64,000 nt of DNA. Origin: Endozoicomonas sp965232255. GTDB lineage: Bacteria; Pseudomonadota; Gammaproteobacteria; Pseudomonadales; Endozoicomonadaceae. Shown one piece after another: positions 42,635 to 52,083 of this stretch. The notes beneath the pieces were generated by a model that was given only the letters and a program-made list of their open reading frames with translations, was not told the DNA's origin and searched no databases. Made by a program: the position numbers and the translations under genes. Where the stretch lies: contig OZ246962.1 of assembly GCA_965232255.1 (NCBI GenBank), positions 2,542,001-2,606,000 of the forward strand. Reading direction: 5' to 3'. Positions within the stretch are counted from its first letter, which is position 1. Each line of letters opens with the position of its first letter.

Positions 42635-43198
42635 ATGAACCCAATTTCAACAACACTTCCAACTTATACTGAGTCCCAGCGTGAGGCGTACGCGCGAACA
42701 GAGACTGCTTCTATCGAGCAAAGCGGCGACGAGCTGTTGAGTCAGCTGCGAAGAGAAGGGATGCCGGATGCATACATCAAGGCATTAATGGAATATGTTA
42801 TCACGAAGTTGCCGGAGACTGAGTCATTTATTTCGGCTTCCATCAAACACTCTGCCTTTGACTCCCTGACGAAGCACCTGCGAGAAAAATTTGGTGAATA
42901 CGAGTTTGAACAATTGGCCAGTAGCCTCAGCTCAACTATTTTCTGTCTTCATCTTGATGAAGATATTTACATTTACAACAACATTTTTAACAGAGCTGAA
43001 ATTCGCTACATTGGCCGAGAACTTCTTGGTAGCAAATTCATGAATCAGCTTGAGGCGGATAGAACATGCGATCTTACTACGTCCGTTTTTGAATGCCTGT
43101 GCGCGAGTAAGTGCAATATGACCATTCATGAGTTCCTGACCAGGTTAAATCCCGATTTCCCTGGTAACACTGCATCAGCGTCTGACAAAAAATCATAA
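42635..43198 (+). CDS. Unknown protein, 187 aa
   Basis: I do not recognise it. The first 40 residues are Ser/Thr-rich and polar (PISTTLPTYTESQ), the rest is mostly helical-looking with several Cys (for example TSVFECLCASKC). There is no signal peptide or membrane segment. It is A+T-richer than the ribosomal operon next to it and has an AAGGA ribosome site. A polar N-terminus, a repeat-bearing upstream region and orphan status make it a weak effector candidate. Confidence 0.6.
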   Translation: MNPISTTLPTYTESQREAYARTETASIEQSGDELLSQLRREGMPDAYIKALMEYVITKLPETESFISASIKHSAFDSLTKHLREKFGEYEFEQLASSLSSTIFCLHLDEDIYIYNNIFNRAEIRYIGRELLGSKFMNQLEADRTCDLTTSVFECLCASKCNMTIHEFLTRLNPDFPGNTASASDKKS

Positions 43199-43224
43199 AA
43201 CACAGTGTCATAAAAACAGTGGCA

Positions 43225-43251
43225 TAAAAAAAGCGGCTTGCGCCGCTTCTT
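43225..43251. terminator. Terminator of the rpsP-rplS operon (bidirectional)
   Basis: Perfect stem aagcggc (43231-43237) / gccgctt (43242-43248), loop ttgc, with a T-run on the minus strand just after it. It can also serve the convergent orphan gene. Confidence 0.85.
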
Positions 43252-43315
43252 AACCGGGTGTTTGTCCGGTTTGTTCTGCTGGAAGAATTCAGTTGCCGGA
43301 AAATTAAACTGAATC

Positions 43316-43669
43316 TTAGTTGAGTTTTTCCTTGATGCGCGCAGCTTTGCCGCTCAGCGCACGGAGGTAGTACAGCTTGGCCTGACGAACGTCACCACGA
43401 CGCTTCACGGTAATGGAAGCAATCAGCGGAGAGTAAGTCTGGAAGGTACGCTCAACGCCCACACCGCTGGAGATTTTACGTACGGTGAAAGCAGAGTTCA
43501 GGCCACGATTACGCTTGCCGATGACAACGCCTTCGAACGCCTGCAGACGCTCACGGTTGCCTTCTTTTACCTTAACCTGTACGACGACAGTGTCACCCTG
43601 GCTAAAGGCAGGGATTTCTTTATTCATTTGTTCAGCTTCAAGCTGCGCAATGATTTTGTTTTTGCTCAT
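43316..43669 (-). CDS. rplS: 50S ribosomal protein L19
   Basis: This 117-residue L19 has the start MSKNKIIAQLEAEQM and the conserved GDTVVVQVKVKEG, EGVVIGKRNRG and GVERTFQTYSP. L19 sits at the interface of the two ribosomal subunits. ATG 43669 is preferred over the upstream in-frame start at 43693 because it gives the standard N-terminus. It is last in the rpsP-rimM-trmD-rplS operon. Confidence 0.97.
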   Translation of the reverse strand: MSKNKIIAQLEAEQMNKEIPAFSQGDTVVVQVKVKEGNRERLQAFEGVVIGKRNRGLNSAFTVRKISSGVGVERTFQTYSPLIASITVKRRGDVRQAKLYYLRALSGKAARIKEKLN

Positions 43670-43685
43670 TGATAATTGCTCCCGG

Positions 43686-44495
43686 TTAGTCAATGTTCCA
43701 CTCGGTTCTGAACTCTGACAACAGTGCTTCCTCCTCGCTGGTCAGGGGTCTGTTCTGCAAGAGATCAGGCCGTCTCAGCCAGGTTTTGCCCAGTGCCTGC
43801 TTCAGTCGCCAGCGCTCGATGTGGGCGTGGTTGCCTGATAACAGCACCTGCGGCACCGCCTGTCCTTCAAACTCTTCCGGACGGGTATAGTGCGGGCAGT
43901 CAAGAAGACCATTGGCAAATGAGTCTTCCAAAGCGGAATCCTTATGACCAAGGGTGCCCGGTACAAAGCGTGAAACTGCATCAATCAGAGTCATGGCGGC
44001 GAGTTCGCCTCCACTTAACACGTAATCACCAATAGACCACTCTTCATCGATCTCGGTCTGGATTACGCGCTCATCAATACCTTCATAGCGCCCCGCGACC
44101 AGGATTAATCGCCTGTTTTGAGCAAGCTCCTCAACGCCTTGCTGGTCGAGCATACGACCCTGGGGCGAGAGGTAAATCACTTTGGCCTCGGCTCCTGCAG
44201 CTTTGCGGGCTGCATGAATGGCGTCACGCAGAGGTTGAATTTTCATCAACATGCCGGGACCACCGCCATAAGGTCGGTCATCCACAGTTCGATGCCGGTC
44301 ATGGGTAAAATCCCTGGGGTTCCAGGTCTCTACCGAGATCAGCCCTTCGTTGATCGCGCGCCCGGTAATACCGTGCTCGGTCACCGCCCGGAACATTTCC
44401 GGAAACAGGCTGACAACACCGAACCATACTCTGGTGTCCACAACGCTCGCGTCATCAGCCCGGTGAGGCGTTACAAGTTGAGTTGTCATGGGCAC
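43686..44495 (-). CDS. trmD: tRNA (guanine-N1-)-methyltransferase
   Basis: TrmD methylates G37 of tRNAs next to the anticodon, using SAM bound in a trefoil knot. Seen here: GVVSLFPEMF, the knot motif LVAGRYEGIDERV and IGDYVLSGGE. A GTG start at 44495, 6 bases after GGAG, fits best; ATG 44489 is two codons further in. The N-terminal extension before VWFGVVSLF is about 20 residues longer than usual. It sits between rimM and rplS. Confidence 0.96.
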   Translation of the reverse strand: MPMTTQLVTPHRADDASVVDTRVWFGVVSLFPEMFRAVTEHGITGRAINEGLISVETWNPRDFTHDRHRTVDDRPYGGGPGMLMKIQPLRDAIHAARKAAGAEAKVIYLSPQGRMLDQQGVEELAQNRRLILVAGRYEGIDERVIQTEIDEEWSIGDYVLSGGELAAMTLIDAVSRFVPGTLGHKDSALEDSFANGLLDCPHYTRPEEFEGQAVPQVLLSGNHAHIERWRLKQALGKTWLRRPDLLQNRPLTSEEEALLSEFRTEWNID

Positions 44496-45047
44496 TTAAA
44501 ACTCCGGGTCCCAATCCACCCGGATAAATCCTTTCTCAGGATTTACTTCCAGCACAACCTGATCAATCAGCCAGGGCACCAGTCGTTCGCGCTGATCAAT
44601 ACTGCCCTTTGAGGGGCGAATGACCAGGACGTCGTTAGCGCCTGTCTCCATCAGGTGACTGACTTTGCCCAGCAAAACGTTATCTCCCGCAGCGTTACGG
44701 GAAAACACATCCAGCGATTCCAGTTGATGCCAGTAAATCTCGTCATCCTCTGGTTCGGGCAGCTCATCGGCATCGACGGTGATCTGGTAACCGCAATAAC
44801 TGCGAGCCTGTTCACGATCGTCACAACCGACGATATGGGCAATCAGACCTTTGCCGTGCAGCCGGGCCTGATCGACAACAACGGTTTTGATATCACCGTT
44901 GCGGTCAAGAATCCAACGTGGGTAGTTGAGGATGTTTTCCAACGGACTGGTATTAGAGTGAATCTTCAACCAGCCTTTGACTCCGAATACAGAAGCAATA
45001 TGGCCTAACGTAATGCGCTTTACAGCGTCCTCTACTGCCTTGGTCAC
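44496..45047 (-). CDS. rimM: 16S rRNA processing protein RimM
   Basis: This 183-residue ribosome maturation factor acts on the 30S head. It has an N-terminal barrel (LGHIASVFGVKGWLKI) and a PRC barrel (EDDEIYWHQL, LGKVSHLMETGANDVLVI). GTG 45047 is chosen: it follows the rpsP stop closely, has GAGG upstream, and gives a normal length. The frame remains open into rpsP, but that part overlaps and has no similarity. Confidence 0.95.
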   Translation of the reverse strand: MTKAVEDAVKRITLGHIASVFGVKGWLKIHSNTSPLENILNYPRWILDRNGDIKTVVVDQARLHGKGLIAHIVGCDDREQARSYCGYQITVDADELPEPEDDEIYWHQLESLDVFSRNAAGDNVLLGKVSHLMETGANDVLVIRPSKGSIDQRERLVPWLIDQVVLEVNPEKGFIRVDWDPEF

Positions 45048-45060
45048 AGGATTGTTAACC

Positions 45061-45309
45061 TCACGCAGCCTTTTTGGCTTCTTTAAGAAGTTCGGCAACG
45101 CGATCAGAGGTAGTAGCACCCTGGCTCAGCCAGTACTCTACACGCTCGTTATCAATACGCAGACGCTCTTCCTGGCCACGGGCGATAGGATTGAAAAAGC
45201 CTACGCGCTCGATGAAGCGACCGCTGTTAGCCTTACGGCTGTCAGCTACGGTCAGGTGGTAAAATGGGCGCTTTTTACAGCCGCCACGGGCAAGACGAAT
45301 GGTTACCAT
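45061..45309 (-). CDS. rpsP: 30S ribosomal protein S16
   Basis: This 82-residue S16 starts MVTIRLARGGCKKRPFYHL and has the conserved GRFIERVGFFNP and DRVAELLKEA. It is the first gene of the operon; its promoter lies in the 264 bases upstream (45310-45573), where I see no other element. Confidence 0.97.
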   Translation of the reverse strand: MVTIRLARGGCKKRPFYHLTVADSRKANSGRFIERVGFFNPIARGQEERLRIDNERVEYWLSQGATTSDRVAELLKEAKKAA

Positions 45310-45573
45310 GGAATAGGGTTTCCTATAGTTGTTTCCGGCAACTGGTTTTCTGGTCCATCAACATAAACACATGATGGCAATCCAGAAGAACATAGACAGA
45401 TTTGAGCGAGGAAAAATTCCTTTTTCAGTATCCGTCAACTAATCCATGATCGGATTTGTAGCCAATCACAAAGGGTAAGCATTGTAGGGAAATCACCAGT
45501 GAGTGGCAATAACATATGGCAAGTAAATTCCCCAGAGTCGTTGAGTAAAGACTGAGCTGCTTATTTTGCTCGC

Positions 45574-47343
45574 TTATTGGTGGCAATTCGGTATGGTCTT
45601 TTTTCGATAAATCAGCAAACAGGCCGTTTTGCCCAGGTTGGCAAATCGCTGTGCCGTGACGTTGTAGGTATTTTGTTGCTCCTCGTCGGTGCAGCTCTGA
45701 CAGGCCGCTTGCAGAGCGTCGTCACTGCCTGGGAACGGCATGGTGACCACAGTTGGTAAGATGCTGTCGTCCGAAATGGTTTTGCCCAGAGCGTCAGCGC
45801 AATGGATAAGCCCATCCTGATCGAACAGCCAGGCGATGCTGTGGTCTTCATCCTTGCTGATGAGTGCGCTGAGTTCGTAGGGAATGTTGTCGTCACCAGT
45901 GCTGGTGGGCAAATGGATATCCCGGTGCCAGTCAAGGTCTACTCGATGGTCAATGTCACAATTCGGTGGGGCGACGATCAGCACCTGCGGGCAGTGATCG
46001 TGACCAGGCAGTAGTTGTGCCAGCGCCCCGGCGCCGCGTTGGGTTTTTACCTGGGCAAGCCACGCATCAGTGATCATCTCATCCATGTGGGTGGCTCGAC
46101 GACAGACGCGGGTGGCAATATGGCCGCAATCCGGCGTGCCAGCGTCGTAGCCTGTCATTTTTTTCTCAATGACCATGGGAACGGCGAAATGGTTGGTGAC
46201 ATGGACGACCAGTGAGCGGGTAAAAAAGCGCCTTTGCTCAGGATGCCAGTCCGACTCCAGTTCCCCGTGCAGATAACGGTCGTTCAGTTCATCTTGCAGA
46301 AAACTGAACGTCAGGTGTTCAAGTCTTTTTGCCGGATACTCAACCCGGGCAGTGAATTTTGCCAGCAATTTGTTGTTTTTATAGGCCGCTTTGCTGTGCG
46401 CCATAATGGCCGGGTTGTGCGGATCGGGTACGTTGCTGGCCGTTTCGTTGTCCGGGATCAGGTTATCGGGCACTTGATGGCAGGGAATCTGCAGATCAAG
46501 GTTTCTGGATGGCTCCACGTAGGCACGTATCTGGATATGATCGCTGGTGATATCGACAAAAGCCACCTTGCGGCGCACGTCACTCTGGTCTGAAAGGAAA
46601 GCGTCCTGATGGATCCCGGTGCGTCCGTACACGTCATTGAGAATCAGTTTAACGAGTTTTGTTGGGTCTAGTGGTGTGTCGGGCAGGGCACTGCGTGGCT
46701 GGTACATGGCGCGCAGGTGGTTCAGGCCGTCGCCTGGAATAAAGGCGTGGGCACGGTGATCAAAACGGAGCGTGTTCAATGCTTCGTCCAGACACTGCAA
46801 AATTTGCAAACTGCCTGGATTATCACATACGGATATGTCGGTCAGGCGCTGATGAACCTCTTTTGCGACAACGTCGGCCAGCCGGTTATGGGACAGTCCC
46901 ATAAACAGGGCAGCCAGGGCACTGTTGTTGGTGCTGGCCGGTATGCCAGCATGGTGGGTGATGGCAACCTGGCCGTGGAAGTGCACCACCTGACTGATGG
47001 GCTTGTGGTTCGCGGGTTTGGGCTTCTGGCTAATCATTGGTCGCTGGTCGTTCATCAGGTTAGCCAGCTGGTGATAATTCAAAGAGCCAAGACGGTGCAA
47101 ATCCTCATGCTCACCTGGGTAAGCTGGCGTTTGTGACCTGCGTGACAGGTGGCCAGAGGAGGAATCTGCGTTACTGTGTGTGCTGGCGGTATAGGTGTGA
47201 TTTTGTGGCGGCACGTAGCTGACGTGTCTGCCCAGTCGGTCGTGAGCTGCGAGCTGGCTTCGGGTACTCCCGTTTTGTCCCGGCGACCAACTGGTAAATT
47301 CACCGGGAGTGAAGCCCTGGGTGTGGGGAGCTGAACTGTCCAT
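45574..47343 (-). CDS. Unknown protein, 589 aa, possible USP-fold relative
   Basis: I do not recognise this protein with confidence. Residues 1-110 are polar and disordered (Ser, His, Pro, Gln). A stretch near residue 140 (STNNSALAALFMGLSHNRL) weakly resembles the Cys box of ubiquitin-specific proteases, but with no Cys at the catalytic place, and the C-terminus (YNVTAQRF, then KTACLLIYRKK) weakly resembles the end of that fold. RSLVVHVTNHF could correspond to the LVIHLKRF strand. These are impressions only. It interrupts the usual rpsP-ffh neighbourhood and has no signal peptide, so it may be an inserted effector gene. Confidence 0.7.
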   Translation of the reverse strand: MDSSAPHTQGFTPGEFTSWSPGQNGSTRSQLAAHDRLGRHVSYVPPQNHTYTASTHSNADSSSGHLSRRSQTPAYPGEHEDLHRLGSLNYHQLANLMNDQRPMISQKPKPANHKPISQVVHFHGQVAITHHAGIPASTNNSALAALFMGLSHNRLADVVAKEVHQRLTDISVCDNPGSLQILQCLDEALNTLRFDHRAHAFIPGDGLNHLRAMYQPRSALPDTPLDPTKLVKLILNDVYGRTGIHQDAFLSDQSDVRRKVAFVDITSDHIQIRAYVEPSRNLDLQIPCHQVPDNLIPDNETASNVPDPHNPAIMAHSKAAYKNNKLLAKFTARVEYPAKRLEHLTFSFLQDELNDRYLHGELESDWHPEQRRFFTRSLVVHVTNHFAVPMVIEKKMTGYDAGTPDCGHIATRVCRRATHMDEMITDAWLAQVKTQRGAGALAQLLPGHDHCPQVLIVAPPNCDIDHRVDLDWHRDIHLPTSTGDDNIPYELSALISKDEDHSIAWLFDQDGLIHCADALGKTISDDSILPTVVTMPFPGSDDALQAACQSCTDEEQQNTYNVTAQRFANLGKTACLLIYRKKTIPNCHQ

Positions 47344-47620
47344 GAATGCTTGATTCCATGTTGAGAGAAGCTATCGCGGTTGAGAGAAGCTATCGGGCAA
47401 GCCTGCGGTGCGCGTGTGCCGACAATGAAGTTTTTGTTTTTTCGACCACATCAGCGGCATAAAGGTTCACTATTTGTCGCAATCAGCAAGAGGAGTGAGG
47501 GATGGGATTGTTGGGGTGGGCACTGTGCAATTGTTTTCAGCCACTCCCCGACCGTACTGTCAGGGAGTTCCCATTAGAGAGGAGAGCGGCTCTCGTTATA
47601 TTTCCAGGGTAGGATGTACT

Positions 47621-49021
47621 TTAAAAAGGAAACTTCTTGCCTCCGCCGAGCATGCCGCCCAGCCCACCCGGCATCTGGCTTTTCATGGACGACATGCCGC
47701 GCATCAGTTTGCTCATGCCGCCTTTTTTGGTGACTTTTTTCATCATCTTGCTCATCTGTTTGTGTTGCTTGATCAGCCGGTTGATGTCCTGAACCTGAGT
47801 GCCGGAACCGGCAGCGACCCGCTTTTTGCGTGAGCCGTTCATGATGTCCGGATTGGCTCGTTCCGCCGGAGTCATGGAGTTGATGATTGCTTCCATCTGG
47901 ACAAAAATCCGGTTATCCATCTGGCCCTGCATCTGCGGTGCCATGGCACCCATACCGGGCAGTTTGTCCATCATGGAGCTGATGCCGCCCATTTTTTTCA
48001 TCTGTTGCAGCTGATCGCGGAAGTCTTCCAGGTCAAAGCCTTTGCCTTTTTTCAGCTTGCTGGCCAGTTTGTCAGCCTTGCTACGGTCCAGCTTGCGTTC
48101 GGCTTCTTCAATCAGGGAGAGGATATCGCCCATGCCCAGGATGCGTGAGGCGATACGATCGGGATAGAACGGCTCCAGGGCGTCGGTCTTCTCGCCCATA
48201 CCAATAAACTTGATGGGTTTGCCGGTGATCTGTCGGACAGAAAGTGCTGCACCGCCTCGGGCATCGCCGTCGGCTTTGGTCAGGATTACACCGGTCAGCG
48301 GCAATGCATCACCAAAGGCACGGGCAGTGTTGGCAGCGTCCTGGCCGGTCATGGCATCAACCACAAAGAGCGTTTCGATGGGGTTGACAGCGCGGTGCAG
48401 CTCCTGGATCTCCGTCATCATGCCCTGGTCGATGTGCAAACGACCAGCGGTATCAACAATCAGTACGTCCGCGTGTTTGATCCGTGCCTCATGGATTGCG
48501 CTGTTGACGATGTCCACCGGCTTTTGCTCAGCCGTGGAAGGAAAGAAGGTTAACCCGGTCTCGCTGGCCAGGGTTTCCAGCTGTTTGATGGCTGCCGGGC
48601 GGTAGACGTCGGCACTGACCACCATGACAGATTTTTTCTGGCGCTCTTTCAGCCATTTGCCGAGCTTGGCCACGGAGGTGGTCTTACCGGCACCTTGCAG
48701 GCCGGCCATAAGAATAACAGCCGGGGGTTGGGTGGCCAGATTGAGCTCGTCGTTGGACGAACCCATCACCTCAATCAGTTCGTTCTGGACGATTTTGACA
48801 AACGCCTGGCCGGGGCTGAGACTGGACTGGACTTCCTGGCCAACGGCCCGATCCCGCACCCGGTTAACAAACTCTTTGACCACTGGCAGGGCAACGTCCG
48901 CTTCGAGCAGTGCCATGCGCACTTCGCGCAGGGTGTCCTTGATGTTGTCTTCGGTCAGTTTGGCCTTTCCGGTGACGGTTTGCAGTGTCCTGGAGAGGCG
49001 TTCGGTTAGATTCTCGAACAT
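47621..49021 (-). CDS. ffh: Signal recognition particle protein Ffh
   Basis: This 466-residue SRP54 GTPase has the N domain MFENLTERLSRTLQ, GTPase motifs GLQGAGKTT, DTAGR and TKADGDARGG, and a Met-rich M domain with GGM repeats at the end. It binds signal sequences and 4.5S RNA and docks with FtsY for cotranslational membrane targeting. ATG 49021 is used rather than the upstream in-frame start at 49078 because it gives the standard N-terminus. It is divergent from ypjD, a common arrangement in gammaproteobacteria. Confidence 0.97.
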   Translation of the reverse strand: MFENLTERLSRTLQTVTGKAKLTEDNIKDTLREVRMALLEADVALPVVKEFVNRVRDRAVGQEVQSSLSPGQAFVKIVQNELIEVMGSSNDELNLATQPPAVILMAGLQGAGKTTSVAKLGKWLKERQKKSVMVVSADVYRPAAIKQLETLASETGLTFFPSTAEQKPVDIVNSAIHEARIKHADVLIVDTAGRLHIDQGMMTEIQELHRAVNPIETLFVVDAMTGQDAANTARAFGDALPLTGVILTKADGDARGGAALSVRQITGKPIKFIGMGEKTDALEPFYPDRIASRILGMGDILSLIEEAERKLDRSKADKLASKLKKGKGFDLEDFRDQLQQMKKMGGISSMMDKLPGMGAMAPQMQGQMDNRIFVQMEAIINSMTPAERANPDIMNGSRKKRVAAGSGTQVQDINRLIKQHKQMSKMMKKVTKKGGMSKLMRGMSSMKSQMPGGLGGMLGGGKKFPF

Positions 49022-49208
49022 TCTGGAATATACCTTGAGTAAGGTGTTTGTGCGGGTATTGTCGCAAATTTTCGCCATTATACAGAATCGCTGCTAAAGC
49101 GGCATTCATTTCCTCCGCCGGGCAGCGCCGGCCAAAGGTTGTTTGTTTCGCACCGGGGAATGTGACACACTTGACGGCGATCATATCTTGGGGTGACGGA
49201 CTTATCTC

Positions 49209-50009
49209 ATGGGTGTCGTGTGGGTCAGTGTCGGTGCGCTTTGCTGTTATCTGGCAGGTACGGTCGGGCAGTATCTGCGCAGTGCTGGCCATGATGTGGC
49301 CAAGTGGATGGTGCTGTCGGTCACCGGCATTGGGCTGATCTTCCACGCGATGGCGCTGTACCTTATCATTCATACCGAACTCGGCATCAATCTTGGGTTG
49401 TTTACCATGTGGTCACTGGCGGCACTGGTGGTGACTGCGATGGTGTTGCTCAGCAGTTGGCAAAAGCCCTCAGAAAGCTTGCTGGTACTGATTTTGCCGG
49501 TCAGTATGTTGGCCATAACTCTGGATTTGCTGGTGCCGGTCAAGCATATTGTCTGGAATCCTCCCTCGGCCATGGTGGCCCACGTATTACTGTCGGTCAT
49601 GGCCTATGGCATCCTGATGGTAGCGACCTGTCAGGCCATTTTGCTCTCCTATCAGGAACATCAACTACGCACGCATCGTCACACCATACGAACGTTGCCG
49701 CCTTTGCAGACCATGGAGCATTTGCTATTTGAATTCCTGCTGTTGGGCGTTGTTCTGCTGACGCTCTCTTTGGGCAGCGGATTTTTCTTTCTTGAAGATA
49801 TGTTTGCCCAGCGACTGATGCATAAAACTGTATTGTCGATCACGGCCTGGTGTCTGTTTGCGGGACTGTTGTTCGGCCACTGGCGTTTTGGCTGGCGTGG
49901 GCAGACGGCGGTGCGCTGGACGCTGGCCGGCGGCGTTTTTCTGGTGCTGGCTTATTTTGGTTCCAGACTGGTGGTGGATTGTGTGCTGTCCGGACAGTCA
50001 TGTTGGTGA
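49209..50009 (+). CDS. ypjD: CcsA/YpjD-family inner-membrane cytochrome c assembly-like protein
   Basis: This 266-residue protein has about eight membrane helices and belongs to the CcsA/CcmC-type family (conserved HxxxS region AHVLLSVMAYGIL and the WNPPSAM loop). YpjD is usually encoded beside ffh; its exact role is unsettled, and heme handling is assumed from the family. A diverged copy of its last about 25 codons lies at 52.0 kb. Confidence 0.9.
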   Translation: MGVVWVSVGALCCYLAGTVGQYLRSAGHDVAKWMVLSVTGIGLIFHAMALYLIIHTELGINLGLFTMWSLAALVVTAMVLLSSWQKPSESLLVLILPVSMLAITLDLLVPVKHIVWNPPSAMVAHVLLSVMAYGILMVATCQAILLSYQEHQLRTHRHTIRTLPPLQTMEHLLFEFLLLGVVLLTLSLGSGFFFLEDMFAQRLMHKTVLSITAWCLFAGLLFGHWRFGWRGQTAVRWTLAGGVFLVLAYFGSRLVVDCVLSGQSCW

Positions 50010-50519
50010 CTGTTACTTACCCCTGTACCTACCGCTGATATTCTGCCTCTCTCCCGCTGGTGATAAACAAAAAAACCGACAAAAAACACCATCGAACCGC
50101 GCTTATTCTGAGCCTGTTAACATTGGCTGCCCAATAACTTGCGTCTTTGCACGGGACAAACGAGTGTAGATAAACAATTAAAGGGCAATTCCTTGATACT
50201 GGGGGAAGTAAAATAAGGAATTATGCGGAAAACCCGTCTTTATTTGCGGGATTTTTGCGTTTAGCCTTCCGAACTTTGACCAAAAAATCGGGTAAGTAGC
50301 GGGAATGCTATCGAGCCTTATCAGCACAGGAACAACAGGATACCTGGGCTGAGGCGCGATTCGCAGTATGCGGCATCCCTCTCAATCTCCAGTTTTGATG
50401 AAGATAACGGGTTTCTTGTTATCTGTCCGCTAAGGGCGTGTTAATGCGACTTGGTAGCGGGGAGTGTCACCATAAGCCATTACGAATTAAAGCCTACATT
50501 AACAGGGGCAGAAAGCTAA
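50010..50519. other. Gap upstream of the WASP-like gene
   Basis: No gene is seen in 510 bases. A weak hairpin near 50229-50256 (cccg, then cggg, then a T5 run) could terminate ypjD transcription. The rest is A+T-rich near 50160-50280 and shows no recognisable element. Confidence 0.45.
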
Positions 50520-51851
50520 ATGAAACTCAGCCTATCAGTATTTAATCCGGCGACGCTGGTCAGAGGTATCCGGGGATTATTTACGCAAAATGCCAGGGCT
50601 GCTCCATCAGTTATCAGAAATGGAACCGGAGCGTCTTCGGCTGCCGGAGGGAATGCTCCGCCCGGAGGAAGTGGTGCGTTTATTGGTAACCTTGCTGGAG
50701 CCAGAGGTGCGGCGTCAGCCCTGGCACACTCAAACCGTCCGGTTCCATCTCGCCCGGCACCACCACCACCACTGCCACCACGACCAGCGCAACTGGCGAG
50801 AAAGCCCCAGCGCCCGACAACGCCACCACCACCCCCACCCCCACAAGCCCAGGCAGCTATGGGATACAACATACCGCCGCCCCCTGATTTTGCGCCACCG
50901 CCGCCGCCTGTGCCCCCCGGTGGCAATTGTATGCCACCACCAGTTGCCCCGAGGAGTCAGGCTGTAGCAGCCTGGTTGCAGCGACACGGAGCAGGAAATG
51001 CGTCTGGGCAGCCACAGGCCCAGGCAGCACCACAGCCCGCAGCAGCAGGAGAGAGCAGTGCGCCAGCTCCGGGAACGCCTGGTCCTGTTATGCCGCCAGG
51101 CGCTTTGACGGCGGCATTTCAAGCGTGGTTTGAGCAGGGTGGGAAACTGATAGAACCTCCCTCAGCAGCGCCACCCGCACCCGGCAAACAGACGCAGGGA
51201 GACTGGGGTTCTCGCGGTAAAGGACCAAAAGCAGCGCTCTTGCCGCCGGGTTATTTGGGAGGTCATGGCAAAGCAGCCAGTCTGGCGCCTGTTCCCATAA
51301 GAAGTCAGGCGGTAAAAGATTGGATGCAACAGGGTGAGGGCGGAAAAAAAGCTCAGGATCAACGACCGACTCCTCCTCCAAAGAGGGCTGCTCCCCAACC
51401 CCCGCCGGGACCTCCCAAGAGTTCGCTGTTGGGTGAAAGGGTCAACCCATTCAAATCTCCAGGTGGTCAGCAACCAGCACCCCCTGCCAGCACGCAAGCA
51501 TATGCTGGTTGGCATGCCCAAGGGGCCAGACCAAAAGATACAGCACCCTTACCTCCAGGTCATACGGGACACCAAGGTAAGGCCGGTGACCAGGGAGCAA
51601 CAGCTGCAGCGCCTCTGACAGCACCGGTGGTCACACCAGTAGCACCGCCGGCACCAGCAGCGCCAGCAATTGCACTGGCGCCGACACCGGCACCAGACCC
51701 ACAGCCGCCAGAAGGACCGCCACAGAAGGGATTATATGCCGCAGATGGTTGGTTATTAGAAAGTCGCTTGAATAAAATGCGCGCTGCGTGTGCGGGCGCT
51801 GACTCAGAGGCATCAGACGACGTAGATTTGGATGACTGGGATGAGGACTAG
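50520..51851 (+). CDS. Proline-rich protein with WASP-like connector-acidic C-terminus
   Basis: This is a 443-residue protein. Residues 1-25 form a short amphipathic start. Residues 74-145 are poly-proline (runs of up to 7 Pro), as in profilin-binding FH1/WASP regions. Four spaced motifs of the type SQAVxxWxQxG follow (145-158, 196-213, 261-277, 324-339); the second, FQAWFEQGGKLIEPP, resembles a WH2 actin-binding motif. The end (405-443) has an amphipathic helix with SRLNKMRAA and a tail DDVDLDDWDED with the penultimate-region Trp440. That is the layout of the connector-acidic Arp2/3-binding segment of WASP/WAVE. Actin nucleation mimicry is an inference. No Sec signal or membrane anchor is seen. 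GC is very high in the Pro-rich part. Confidence 0.8.
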   Translation: MKLSLSVFNPATLVRGIRGLFTQNARAAPSVIRNGTGASSAAGGNAPPGGSGAFIGNLAGARGAASALAHSNRPVPSRPAPPPPLPPRPAQLARKPQRPTTPPPPPPPQAQAAMGYNIPPPPDFAPPPPPVPPGGNCMPPPVAPRSQAVAAWLQRHGAGNASGQPQAQAAPQPAAAGESSAPAPGTPGPVMPPGALTAAFQAWFEQGGKLIEPPSAAPPAPGKQTQGDWGSRGKGPKAALLPPGYLGGHGKAASLAPVPIRSQAVKDWMQQGEGGKKAQDQRPTPPPKRAAPQPPPGPPKSSLLGERVNPFKSPGGQQPAPPASTQAYAGWHAQGARPKDTAPLPPGHTGHQGKAGDQGATAAAPLTAPVVTPVAPPAPAAPAIALAPTPAPDPQPPEGPPQKGLYAADGWLLESRLNKMRAACAGADSEASDDVDLDDWDED

Positions 51852-51987
51852 AAGAAGATTGCAGCTCATCAAGGGCGCGGGGTAAGTGCACCCATAAGGA
51901 GCAAAGGGTTATCATGCGGCCGTCGAAACAGTTCGACACTGCTTTCAGGCCGGGCAATACCCCTCAGCTTCACCGTAGTGACCTGGC

Positions 51988-52083
51988 ATGAACCACTGCA
52001 CGATACCAACGCTGGCGCTTGCGTTTTTTGTGCTGCCTTATTTGGGTTCCGGACGGCTAGTGGATTGGGCGCTGGCCGGATAA
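51988..52083 (+). pseudogene. Relic of the ypjD 3' end
   Basis: About 75 bases (52009-52083), plus a little downstream, match the end of ypjD (49921-50013) at roughly 80 percent by eye. In frame it reads AFFVLPYLGSGRLVDWALAG, compared with VFLVLAYFGSRLVVDCVLSG in YpjD, and ends in a stop. The match continues past the stop (catgttgatgactgtt versus catgttggtgactgtt). It overlaps, antisense, the last codons of the orphan gene at 52.0-53.0 kb. Confidence 0.75.
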
